This document shows, piece by piece, positions 1 to 6,478 of a stretch of DNA of 29,718 bases. The DNA is from Parapedobacter sp964613725 (GTDB lineage: Bacteria > Bacteroidota > Bacteroidia > Sphingobacteriales > Sphingobacteriaceae). Location: assembly GCA_964613725.1 (NCBI GenBank), contig CAZTJY010000039.1, forward strand, positions 1 to 29,718, read 5' to 3'. A program made the translations under genes and the position numbers. How positions within the stretch are numbered: position 1 is the first letter of the stretch; every line of letters starts with the position of its first letter. The notes under the pieces are model-generated. The model did not search any database. It saw nothing but the letters and a program-made list of their open reading frames with translations, and was not told the DNA's origin.

Positions 1-2
1 AG

Positions 3-1118
3 CCATTGATTATCGGGGTATCGGCCGATGCCGTAGGGCGGGATTACGCCGATTTTTTCACCATCAGGGAATCGCAGTGGCCCAATGTGGACGAGAAAGT
101 GAACGGTTGGCCTTGGATTGAATTCCAGCGCCCTCAGAAAGTGTACACCAATCACAAAGGACAGAAGGAAATTGTCAACGTTTCCGCTTCCCAGCACCCC
201 AATCTGGACGCCTCAATGGGGGGCTCGGCGTTTTACGGTGCAGTGGGTAACTGGGGGCGAAGCTATCGGAATGGCTCGCCGGGAAACCCTGAAACCGATA
301 TGTTATACGGTTACAATATTCAGGAACAATGGGATTTCGCATTAAAGCAAAACGTTCCTTTCATTTTCATTACCGGTTGGAACGAATGGATCGCGGGTAA
401 ATGGCGGCGTACCAGTGGAAACCTAGACCACGCGTTGTTTGTAGACCAAGCAAATGCGGAATACAGCCGGGATATCGAGCCAGCGTGGACCGCTGGTCTT
501 CGCGATCATTATTATATGCAGATGGTAAGCAACATCCGGCGTTATAAAGGCACGGAAAGCGTGCCTGTAAGCCCCATAAGCAAGACGAAAATAAGCCGCT
601 GGTCCGACTGGNNNNNNNNNNATGTCGATTATGTTGGCGACATACTGCATCGCCACCACCCCGGAGCCCAGTCCGAACCGAAGGTTATCTACGATAATAA
701 AACGGGACGGAATGACTTGGATACCCTGAAGATAGCAGCCACCAAATCATCGTTGCATTTCTATGTCAGCACCGTAAACGAAATCACCCCCATTTCTGGA
801 GACGACTGGATGACGTTGTGGCTTGATATCGACCAGTCTTATAAATCCGGATGGAATGGCTTTGATTTCCGCGTGGTGCAAGGCAATCAACTGGAGCAAT
901 ACAAGGGTGGGAGCTGGCAACGCGTAGGGGACGTGACCTACCGCCTTGCAGGCAACCGATTGATGGTGGAAATTCCGCTTAAGCAACTGGGCCTGTCGTC
1001 ACCTGGCGATCTGGAATTCAAATGGTCTGACAACATGCAGCAAGCGGACGCAATCGACTGGTATCTCCACGGTGATGCGGCTCCTGGAGGACGGTTCGCT
1101 GTGTGGGCGAGATTCTGA
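3..1118 (+). CDS. Glycosidase-like secreted protein, C-terminal part (5' partial, one assembly gap)
   Basis: The reading frame is already open at the left edge, so the N-terminus is missing. The first half resembles the end of a TIM-barrel glycoside hydrolase of the GH71/GH99-like kind. The motif FITGWNEWIAGKW (about residues 121-133) and the following FVDQANAEYSRDIEP and YYMQMVSNIRRYKG segments recur in such Bacteroidota proteins. The last 150 residues look like an all-beta domain (WMTLWLDIDQSYKSGWNGFD, then a C-terminal VWARF), comparable to CBM9/DOMON-like carbohydrate-binding domains; that is inference from pattern. A 10-base N run at 612-621 lies between the two parts. The frame continues across it, so a real gap of other length is possible. 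It converges on the GroES-like gene. Substrate is unknown. Confidence 0.6.
   Translation, partial: PLIIGVSADAVGRDYADFFTIRESQWPNVDEKVNGWPWIEFQRPQKVYTNHKGQKEIVNVSASQHPNLDASMGGSAFYGAVGNWGRSYRNGSPGNPETDMLYGYNIQEQWDFALKQNVPFIFITGWNEWIAGKWRRTSGNLDHALFVDQANAEYSRDIEPAWTAGLRDHYYMQMVSNIRRYKGTESVPVSPISKTKISRWSDWXXXXVDYVGDILHRHHPGAQSEPKVIYDNKTGRNDLDTLKIAATKSSLHFYVSTVNEITPISGDDWMTLWLDIDQSYKSGWNGFDFRVVQGNQLEQYKGGSWQRVGDVTYRLAGNRLMVEIPLKQLGLSSPGDLEFKWSDNMQQADAIDWYLHGDAAPGGRFAVWARF
612..621. other. Assembly gap (10 N)
   Basis: Exactly ten N bases inside the glycosidase-like gene. Reading through them keeps the frame, giving four unknown residues, but ten is likely a placeholder length. Confidence 0.95.
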
Positions 1119-1135
1119 AAACTGAACTCCAGCCA

Positions 1136-1516
1136 CTATAGTTCCTCTTCGCGTTCCAGCATCAATATGGCGCTTTGTGGCACGATAACGTATTTTTCCC
1201 CCTGATATTGGATCTCAGTGGCGGCGGCGACGTGGAAAATGGCTAAATCGCCCTCTTTCGCTTGTAGGGGGATATATTTAATCTTTTCCTCTTGCGGTTT
1301 CCAAGCGTCATCATCTTCTGCCGGTACGGGTAATGCATAGCCGGGCCCCGTTTTCATCACATACCCCCATTGTACCTTTTCCTTTTCGTGCACACCGGGA
1401 GGGAGATACAAGCCCGTGGCCGTCCGTTCGCTCGGTACCGCGGGTCTGATTAATATGCGGTCGCCTACGATGATCAGTTTTTTGAGCTTATTATCTTGTG
1501 TTATATGTGTGGTCAT
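1136..1516 (-). CDS. GroES/Cpn10-family co-chaperonin-like protein
   Basis: 126 residues. The Cpn10 fold is recognisable: GDRILIRP near residues 18-25, a mobile-loop-like segment SERTATGLYLPPG (29-41), GYVMKTGPG, EGDLAIF and a C-terminal YVIVPQSAILMLE strand. Ordinary GroES is about 95 residues. The extra length sits mainly in an acidic stretch after GPG (about residues 60-85, including PAEDDDAWKPQEEK). No groEL is nearby, so this is probably a second, divergent Cpn10 rather than the main GroES. Its role is unknown; binding to GroEL is possible but not shown. It lies 90 bases downstream of the DUF937 gene on the same strand, with a strong hairpin between them. Confidence 0.75.
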   Translation of the reverse strand: MTTHITQDNKLKKLIIVGDRILIRPAVPSERTATGLYLPPGVHEKEKVQWGYVMKTGPGYALPVPAEDDDAWKPQEEKIKYIPLQAKEGDLAIFHVAAATEIQYQGEKYVIVPQSAILMLEREEEL

Positions 1517-1564
1517 GCCAGTTAATCGTTTTTACAGACAGCTAGCAAAAGGCGTGCAGTACAC

Positions 1565-1593
1565 CGGAGGAGTGCCATTGTGGCATTCCTCCG
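1565..1593 (-). terminator. Strong hairpin behind the DUF937 gene, terminator-like
   Basis: Arms 1565-1577 and 1581-1593 (CGGAGGAGTGCCA against TGGCATTCCTCCG) pair over 13 positions with a 3-base loop. The single non-Watson-Crick pair is G-U on the plus strand and A-C on the minus strand. It begins 13 bases after the DUF937 stop. No T-run follows on either strand, so it may be an mRNA-stabilising or attenuating stem rather than a true intrinsic terminator. Confidence 0.5.
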
Positions 1594-1606
1594 TAAGTCA
1601 ATGCCG

Positions 1607-2182
1607 TTATTTCTTGCCGAAAAATCCCCCCAGCAAGCCGCCCACATCATCAACGCCTAATTTGCCGTCGCCATTTTGATCCAGCAACCCACCAGCTATA
1701 TTGCCGCCTGATTGACCACCCAGCATCCCGCCCAATAGATCGCTTAATCCGCCGCCATCGCTCACGTTGTTGTTGCGGCTTTGCTTGCCAAGATAACCCA
1801 TTACGATGGGAGCCAACATGGCCAGGATTTTGGATACCGTGCCAGACGAAACGCCTGTTTTCCCACTGATGGCCTGTTCAACTGCGCCCCGCTTATTGCC
1901 GAGCATATGGCCCAATATGCCATTCCCGTCGGAGGTGTCGTCGTTCCCTAAGAAGCCCGAAACGTTATCAAGTATACTCCCGTCGTGTCTTGAGCCGATG
2001 GCATTCAAAATGCCCTGTGCATCGCCGCTGCTCGCATTGTTTTGTAACGCACCCAACAATGTGGGAAGGGCGGTTGAAACCACTGCCTGGGTCTCTTCGG
2101 CCGATGCGTTGGTCTTTTGCGTAATTCCGTCAACGACCTCTTTACCGAGGCTACCATTGAGTAAGTCTAAAATATTATCCAT
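1607..2182 (-). CDS. DUF937 family protein with C-terminal calcium-loop-like motif
   Basis: 191 residues from the ATG at 2182 (MDNILDLLNGSLGKEVVDG). The frame stays open further upstream only across the N gap, and there without a family match. The N-terminal helical region (SAEETQAVVSTALPTLLGAL, then SILDNVSGFLG, DGNGILGHMLG) is typical of DUF937, a small bacterial family of unknown function. A glycine-rich segment follows, then at residues 168-179 a loop DQNGDGKLGVDD. Its spacing of acidic residues matches EF-hand/dockerin calcium loops. No signal peptide or membrane segment is seen, so it is probably cytoplasmic. It is divergent from pepP across an assembly gap, so its promoter cannot be read. 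Confidence 0.8.
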   Translation of the reverse strand: MDNILDLLNGSLGKEVVDGITQKTNASAEETQAVVSTALPTLLGALQNNASSGDAQGILNAIGSRHDGSILDNVSGFLGNDDTSDGNGILGHMLGNKRGAVEQAISGKTGVSSGTVSKILAMLAPIVMGYLGKQSRNNNVSDGGGLSDLLGGMLGGQSGGNIAGGLLDQNGDGKLGVDDVGGLLGGFFGKK

Positions 2183-2239
2183 AATGTACCAGTTGTTTGT
2201 TGGGTCTAATGTAGGTATTTTTTTGCTTTTGTTTTGCGC

Positions 2240-2249
2240 NNNNNNNNNN
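2240..2249. other. Assembly gap (10 N)
   Basis: Ten N bases in the divergent promoter region between the DUF937 gene and the aminopeptidase gene. The region just left of it is T-rich. Confidence 0.95.
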
Positions 2250-2265
2250 ATCAAAGTGAAGCAGA

Positions 2266-4035
2266 ATGACCTACAAAGAAAAATTGGCTGCAATCCGCAG
2301 CTTAATGGAGCAACAACGTATCGATGCCTACATCATCCCCTCGTCAGACCCGCATATCAGTGAGTACTTGCCCGACCGCTTTAAATGCATTGCCTGGGCT
2401 TCCGGTTTCACTGGGTCTGCCGGAACGTTGGCCATCACCAATTCATTCGCTGGCCTATGGACCGATTCGCGTTATTTCGTGCAGGCCCGCGAACAGCTCA
2501 CCGGTAGTGGATACGAGCTGGTAAAACTGAACGTACAACATGCGGCAGAGTATGCCGGTTGGTTGGCGGCGAATTTGCCCGAGGGGGCTACCGTGGCGTT
2601 CGATGGTTGGTTGATGTCCGCAGCGTTGGCGGCGGCCGTACGGAAACCATTGACGGCCGCTGGCGTAGCCGTCCAGGAAGATGTGGATTTATTGTCACCA
2701 TTATGGAACGATCGCCCCGCGTTGCCCGAAAACCCTGTGTATCTCTTGGATGAAGGAATCACCGGAGAGTCGACGGCGGCAAAATTGGCGCGGTTGCGTG
2801 CTGATATGCGGAGGCACCATGTCGACGCACATCTCATCTCATCGTTGGATGATGTAGCCTGGTTGCTGAACATGCGGGGTAGCGATGTTGTCTGTAATCC
2901 GGTAGCGTTGGCTTTTGTGCTGGTTACCGAAAAAGAGGCTATCTTGTTTATCGACCCCAAAAAGCTATCGCCGCAGGACCGGGCTTCGCTTCGGGTGTCG
3001 GGCGTAGAAACGGTGGATTATGCCAATTTGGAAGAACACCTGACAGGGTTGTCAGGTCGGTCGTTTCTGCTCGATCCGCGGCGTACATGTAGCCGTATAT
3101 ACAATACGCTGTTGCCCCACGTGCAGGAAGATATCAATCCGACCACACGTTTCAAGGCGGTGAAAAACGACGTAGAAATTGCGCACACCCGCCAAACCAT
3201 GATAAAGGACGGCGTGGCCCTTACGCGCTTTTTCAAGTGGCTAGAAGAGGCCATTGGCAAAGAAGCCATCACAGAGCTATCCCTGGCGGACCGGTTACGT
3301 CAATTTCGCGCGGAGCAGGGTGGCTTCGTAGGTGAAAGTTTCGATACCATTGCAGGCTACCGCGCCCATGGCGCGTTACCTCATTACAAGGCCACGGAAG
3401 CCAGCAGCAGTGAATTGCAGCCCGATGGACTGCTATTGGTGGATTCGGGTGGCCAATACCTTACAGGTACCACTGATATCACGCGGGTGGTGTCGCTGGG
3501 CAACTGTACGGCCGAAGAGCGGCAGGACTATACCCTTGTGCTTAGGGGAATGATTGAAGGCAGTACAGCGATTTTCCCGCGTGGAATCCGGGGTTACCAG
3601 GTCGATGCCCTTACGCGAAAGCCTTTATGGGACGAATTGCGCAATTATGGCCACGGCACCGGACATGGGGTGGGCTTTTTCCTCAATGTGCACGAAGGCC
3701 CCCATACGTTGAACGGGTCGGCGGTAGATGTTGCCATCGAACGAGGAATGGTTACCTCTATCGAACCCGGTTTGTACAGGGAAGGCGCGTATGGCATCCG
3801 TATTGAGAACCTGGTATTGGCTGTAGACCATGCCGATAGCTCATTTGGCTCCTTCATGGCCTTTGAGCCATTGACCCTTTGTTATATCGATACGCAGTTG
3901 GTCGACCGGTCGCGCCTCGAGGCAAAGCATGTCGTGTGGCTGAATAGTTACCATGCCATGGTTTACGACCGATTGGCATCTCATCTTGATGAGGATGAGC
4001 GACAGTGGCTGGCGAAAAAGACGGTAGCGATTTAG
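2266..4035 (+). CDS. pepP: Xaa-Pro aminopeptidase (peptidase family M24B)
   Basis: 589 residues, the length of the large X-prolyl aminopeptidase type with two N-terminal creatinase-like domains before the pita-bread catalytic domain. It releases the N-terminal residue from peptides with proline in second position, using two metal ions. The expected ligands are all visible: D393 (LLVDSGGQY), D404 (GTTDITR), H467 (GHGTGHGVG), E500 (SIEPGLY) and E514 (GIRIENL), with H476/H480 in NVHEGPH. The N-terminal domain begins at once (SLMEQQRIDAYIIPSSDPH), which supports the ATG at 2266. No signal peptide, so cytoplasmic. The symbol follows common usage for the family; the E. coli PepP itself is shorter. 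The promoter is obscured by the N gap. Confidence 0.92.
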   Translation: MTYKEKLAAIRSLMEQQRIDAYIIPSSDPHISEYLPDRFKCIAWASGFTGSAGTLAITNSFAGLWTDSRYFVQAREQLTGSGYELVKLNVQHAAEYAGWLAANLPEGATVAFDGWLMSAALAAAVRKPLTAAGVAVQEDVDLLSPLWNDRPALPENPVYLLDEGITGESTAAKLARLRADMRRHHVDAHLISSLDDVAWLLNMRGSDVVCNPVALAFVLVTEKEAILFIDPKKLSPQDRASLRVSGVETVDYANLEEHLTGLSGRSFLLDPRRTCSRIYNTLLPHVQEDINPTTRFKAVKNDVEIAHTRQTMIKDGVALTRFFKWLEEAIGKEAITELSLADRLRQFRAEQGGFVGESFDTIAGYRAHGALPHYKATEASSSELQPDGLLLVDSGGQYLTGTTDITRVVSLGNCTAEERQDYTLVLRGMIEGSTAIFPRGIRGYQVDALTRKPLWDELRNYGHGTGHGVGFFLNVHEGPHTLNGSAVDVAIERGMVTSIEPGLYREGAYGIRIENLVLAVDHADSSFGSFMAFEPLTLCYIDTQLVDRSRLEAKHVVWLNSYHAMVYDRLASHLDEDERQWLAKKTVAI

Positions 4036-4397
4036 CGATGCAACGGGCCTAAAAAATGGAAGAGCCGGTTACCGGGCGGCAACCAGCATCTTCCTACCTA
4101 TTAAAACAAACCAAAGTCTTTATTGGCACTAGGGCCGTTATGTTATTATTTTCTCCTGTCGAAATTTAGCAGCATTTTAAGCTACTATATCCTTCGTCAA
4201 CGCAAACGATGTTCCGTTATCCTCCGAATTCGGATTGGTATTGATAGCAATTTATCAGATTCTCCGGGAGAATCGCCCCGCTAACGGTTGATAACTGGCA
4301 CAAACATAAAACTAAAAATCAATTTCTCATAGTTAAAAAGTGTTAAATTATGATTTTTTTAAATTTGAGACACGCAGATTAATAAGGTGTTTTTGAT
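4036..4397. other. AT-rich intergenic stretch
   Basis: Between pepP and the small ORF at 4398. No conserved gene is visible. It contains a 12-bp palindrome TCCGAATTCGGA (4223-4234), an inverted repeat GATTCTC-CGG-GAGAATC (4258-4274), and the promoter box described separately. No clear terminator follows pepP. Confidence 0.6.
4360..4367 (+). promoter_or_regulatory. Candidate -7 box TAAATTTG
   Basis: Exact match to the Bacteroidota TAnnTTTG box, 30 bases before the ATG at 4398. The upstream -33 element is poor (only GTTA-like at 4342). The sequence is AT-rich, so chance is possible. Confidence 0.35.
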
Positions 4398-4481
4398 ATG
4401 AAACGGCGTATTTTTACGTATATGGTCTTGCTAATCCTTTTTAGCTGTTTTAAAAAAAGAAAAGCCACTCAACTGGAGTGA
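4398..4481 (+). CDS. Candidate 27-residue lipoprotein or lipoprotein-gene remnant
   Basis: A short ORF reading MKRRIFTYMVLLILFSC followed by FKKRKATQLE and a stop. It has a charged start, a hydrophobic stretch and a lipobox-like LFSC ending at Cys17, the plan of a bacterial lipoprotein signal peptide. AAGGTG at 4384-4389 sits 8 bases before the ATG, a good Shine-Dalgarno site, and a TAAATTTG box lies upstream. The stop falls inside the hairpin that terminates the opposing operon. It could be a true micro-lipoprotein, the decayed 5' end of a longer lipoprotein gene, or chance. No homology is claimed. Confidence 0.35.
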   Translation: MKRRIFTYMVLLILFSCFKKRKATQLE

Positions 4482-4487
4482 CTTTTC
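4452..4487 (-). terminator. Rho-independent terminator of the ROK-susC-susD operon
   Basis: Arms 4459-4470 and 4476-4487 (GAAAAGCCACTC against GAGTGACTTTTC) pair over 12 positions with one C-A mismatch and a 5-base loop. On the minus strand the stem is followed by a run of T (4452-4458 is AAAAAAA on plus). It lies about 70 bases after the susD-like stop. Confidence 0.75.
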
Positions 4488-4555
4488 TGATTGTGTGTTT
4501 GGGCAAGTAATTTGTACTTGGCGGATAAGCCTTACTATTCGTTATTGAAGTGTTG

Positions 4556-6460
4556 TCAATCGGCTTTTTTTGCCCACCATAAAGGTGTGAAGACATTGTC
4601 TTCACCTTCCAACAAGCTCACCGCATGATCGTAACCATCTGGGTCGCTGTTGCGCAGTGTAGATGGGTACCTTAGCCGCTGTGGGAAGAACGCAATCCGA
4701 CTCTCCATGTAATTGTTCAGCGTAAGCGCTGGCATGTTGGGGTTTGGTTCTTCAACACCGGCGTTTTCAAAAAATGGAAGTCCAAGCCGTCGATGGTCAT
4801 TCCAGGTTTCCAGTGGCAACCACGGGGTCTGAGCAATGAATTTTTGTGTAATGATTTTTGTCAAGTGATCATTCTTCACGTTCCCATTTTGATATAACGT
4901 GTTTTTTGGATAGGTGAAATTTGTCGTACCACTAGCATTAGTGTATCCATCAATGTAGTTCATCGGCCTGGTAGCCGGTGGTTCAGTGGTATGATCCCAA
5001 TTGACCGAAGTGCCGGTACGATTGTAGTCAGTAGAAGCAAGATATTTATCGGCGAAGCTGCTAACACCGAAATATGCAAGGCTAGCTGTTACACCTGCTT
5101 CATAGGCTGCTTTGGCAGGCATAGGTACCGCCCAGCCGCGCACAGCAGCCTCAGCAATAAGGAAATTAGTTTCCCAATTCGCGAAAAATATGCGCTTGTT
5201 GGTACTGACTCTAAAAATATTGGATAAAATTGGATAAGCCGACATCTGGCCTCGGATGGTATTCCGTGCGCCCGTTGGGCCCCAATTTCCGTTGGTATAG
5301 CTATTCCACGTGTATTTGACATTCACGGGGATTTCTGCGGTTACTCCAGAAACTGCGGGAAGCGTAAAGTCTAAATTGGCCGCGTTCTTGCTGCCAAAGA
5401 AATTTGGGTTATCAAAGTCGCCCGGTATAATAAATGCCTTGTAGGCTCGCGGGTCCATATTTTGTGGCAAGCCGTCAAACCAGTAGCCAGCTGACGGATC
5501 ATTTGACCGGACTGAAAAGTGGGAAAGCATCCGCTTACCGAGGTAATTGTCGGCTTTGATTGAACTATGTGTGATCTCAGGCAACTGCTCTTCGGAAGGA
5601 ATCCCCCCAAGGCCGATATAAAGGTTGCTTAGCGTTGCCGACAAAATTTGGGCATTCCAGCTCCGACTCATTACCCCTGCCAATGCATGCCATCCGTCCA
5701 GCTCCTGTACAGAAAAGTTATGGTCGGTTTCTGATATCCATTGATTCGTTGCAACGGCATCCTCGAACTCACTTTTCGCTTTGGCAGCATCGACCTCAGA
5801 GAGGCGCATGGCTAAACGCATACGCATGCTGTTGGCATAGCGAATCCATTTCTCGAAGTTAAAGCCATATGCCTGGTCATATTTTGTGATGGCGCTGGGA
5901 ACGCTGATTGAAACGTCAATCTGATTTTGTGCGTCTTTCAATTCATCCAAAAGATGGTAATATACTTCTTGGACACTATTGAACGTGGGGTTCTCACCTT
6001 GGAAAGCTGCAACGGGCAATGGTCCGAAGTTGTCAGCAAGTTCGCTCATCAAATAGGCGCGCCATATTCGGGCAACCTGTTTGAGGTTATTGGTATAGGG
6101 CTTGTTAACGCCAGCAGCTATTTGTTCATCAGCAATGATGATTCCTGACGAAATGTGGTTCAGCCATTCGGAAGCATATCTAAAATAATCACTGCTCCAT
6201 GAATCGTCATATCCGCCGGTGGATATCCCGCCGCTTGCCTGTTGTCGCCCTGCAGTTTTCCAATACAGTACAAAAACGCGTTCGGCAATATGTGGGTCCA
6301 TCTGTGCGCCAACAATTGAATTGTTGATGAAATATTCTACTTGAACCTGTTCTGCTGATGCGGCTGTTTGGTCCAGATTCAACTCGTCAAAATTTGAACA
6401 ACCTGTGAGGGTAATACCTAACATTACCGTTGTCCAAATACTATACTTTATATTTTTCAT
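4556..6460 (-). CDS. SusD/RagB-family nutrient-binding lipoprotein (SusD-like_2 type)
   Basis: 634 residues. The N-terminus MKNIKYSIWTTVMLGITLTGC is a lipoprotein signal with a lipobox ending at Cys21, followed by acidic residues (SNFDE), as in surface-exposed Bacteroidota lipoproteins. The helical TPR-like body is visible in segments such as QVARIWRAYLMSELADNFGPLP (about 120-141) and FEKWIRYANSMRMRLAMRLSEVD (about 204-226). The C-terminal TPWLPLETWNDHRRLGLPFF is typical of the second SusD family. It should cap the SusC barrel encoded 18 bases upstream and bind the substrate at the cell surface. The ligand cannot be read from sequence; this subfamily occurs with both glycan and peptide uptake systems. 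Last gene of the operon, with a terminator behind it. Confidence 0.9.
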   Translation of the reverse strand: MKNIKYSIWTTVMLGITLTGCSNFDELNLDQTAASAEQVQVEYFINNSIVGAQMDPHIAERVFVLYWKTAGRQQASGGISTGGYDDSWSSDYFRYASEWLNHISSGIIIADEQIAAGVNKPYTNNLKQVARIWRAYLMSELADNFGPLPVAAFQGENPTFNSVQEVYYHLLDELKDAQNQIDVSISVPSAITKYDQAYGFNFEKWIRYANSMRMRLAMRLSEVDAAKAKSEFEDAVATNQWISETDHNFSVQELDGWHALAGVMSRSWNAQILSATLSNLYIGLGGIPSEEQLPEITHSSIKADNYLGKRMLSHFSVRSNDPSAGYWFDGLPQNMDPRAYKAFIIPGDFDNPNFFGSKNAANLDFTLPAVSGVTAEIPVNVKYTWNSYTNGNWGPTGARNTIRGQMSAYPILSNIFRVSTNKRIFFANWETNFLIAEAAVRGWAVPMPAKAAYEAGVTASLAYFGVSSFADKYLASTDYNRTGTSVNWDHTTEPPATRPMNYIDGYTNASGTTNFTYPKNTLYQNGNVKNDHLTKIITQKFIAQTPWLPLETWNDHRRLGLPFFENAGVEEPNPNMPALTLNNYMESRIAFFPQRLRYPSTLRNSDPDGYDHAVSLLEGEDNVFTPLWWAKKAD

Positions 6461-6478
6461 GATTGTTCCGTGCTGTGT

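Noticed and set aside
2183..2293. DUF937 protein starting at 2293 across the N gap
   Set aside because: The upstream residues are low-complexity and the frame depends on an arbitrary gap length; MDNILDLL is the family start.
4223..4234. 12-bp palindrome TCCGAATTCGGA in the gap after pepP
   Set aside because: Isolated, with no nearby promoter that it would control convincingly; kept only as a note in the intergenic entry.
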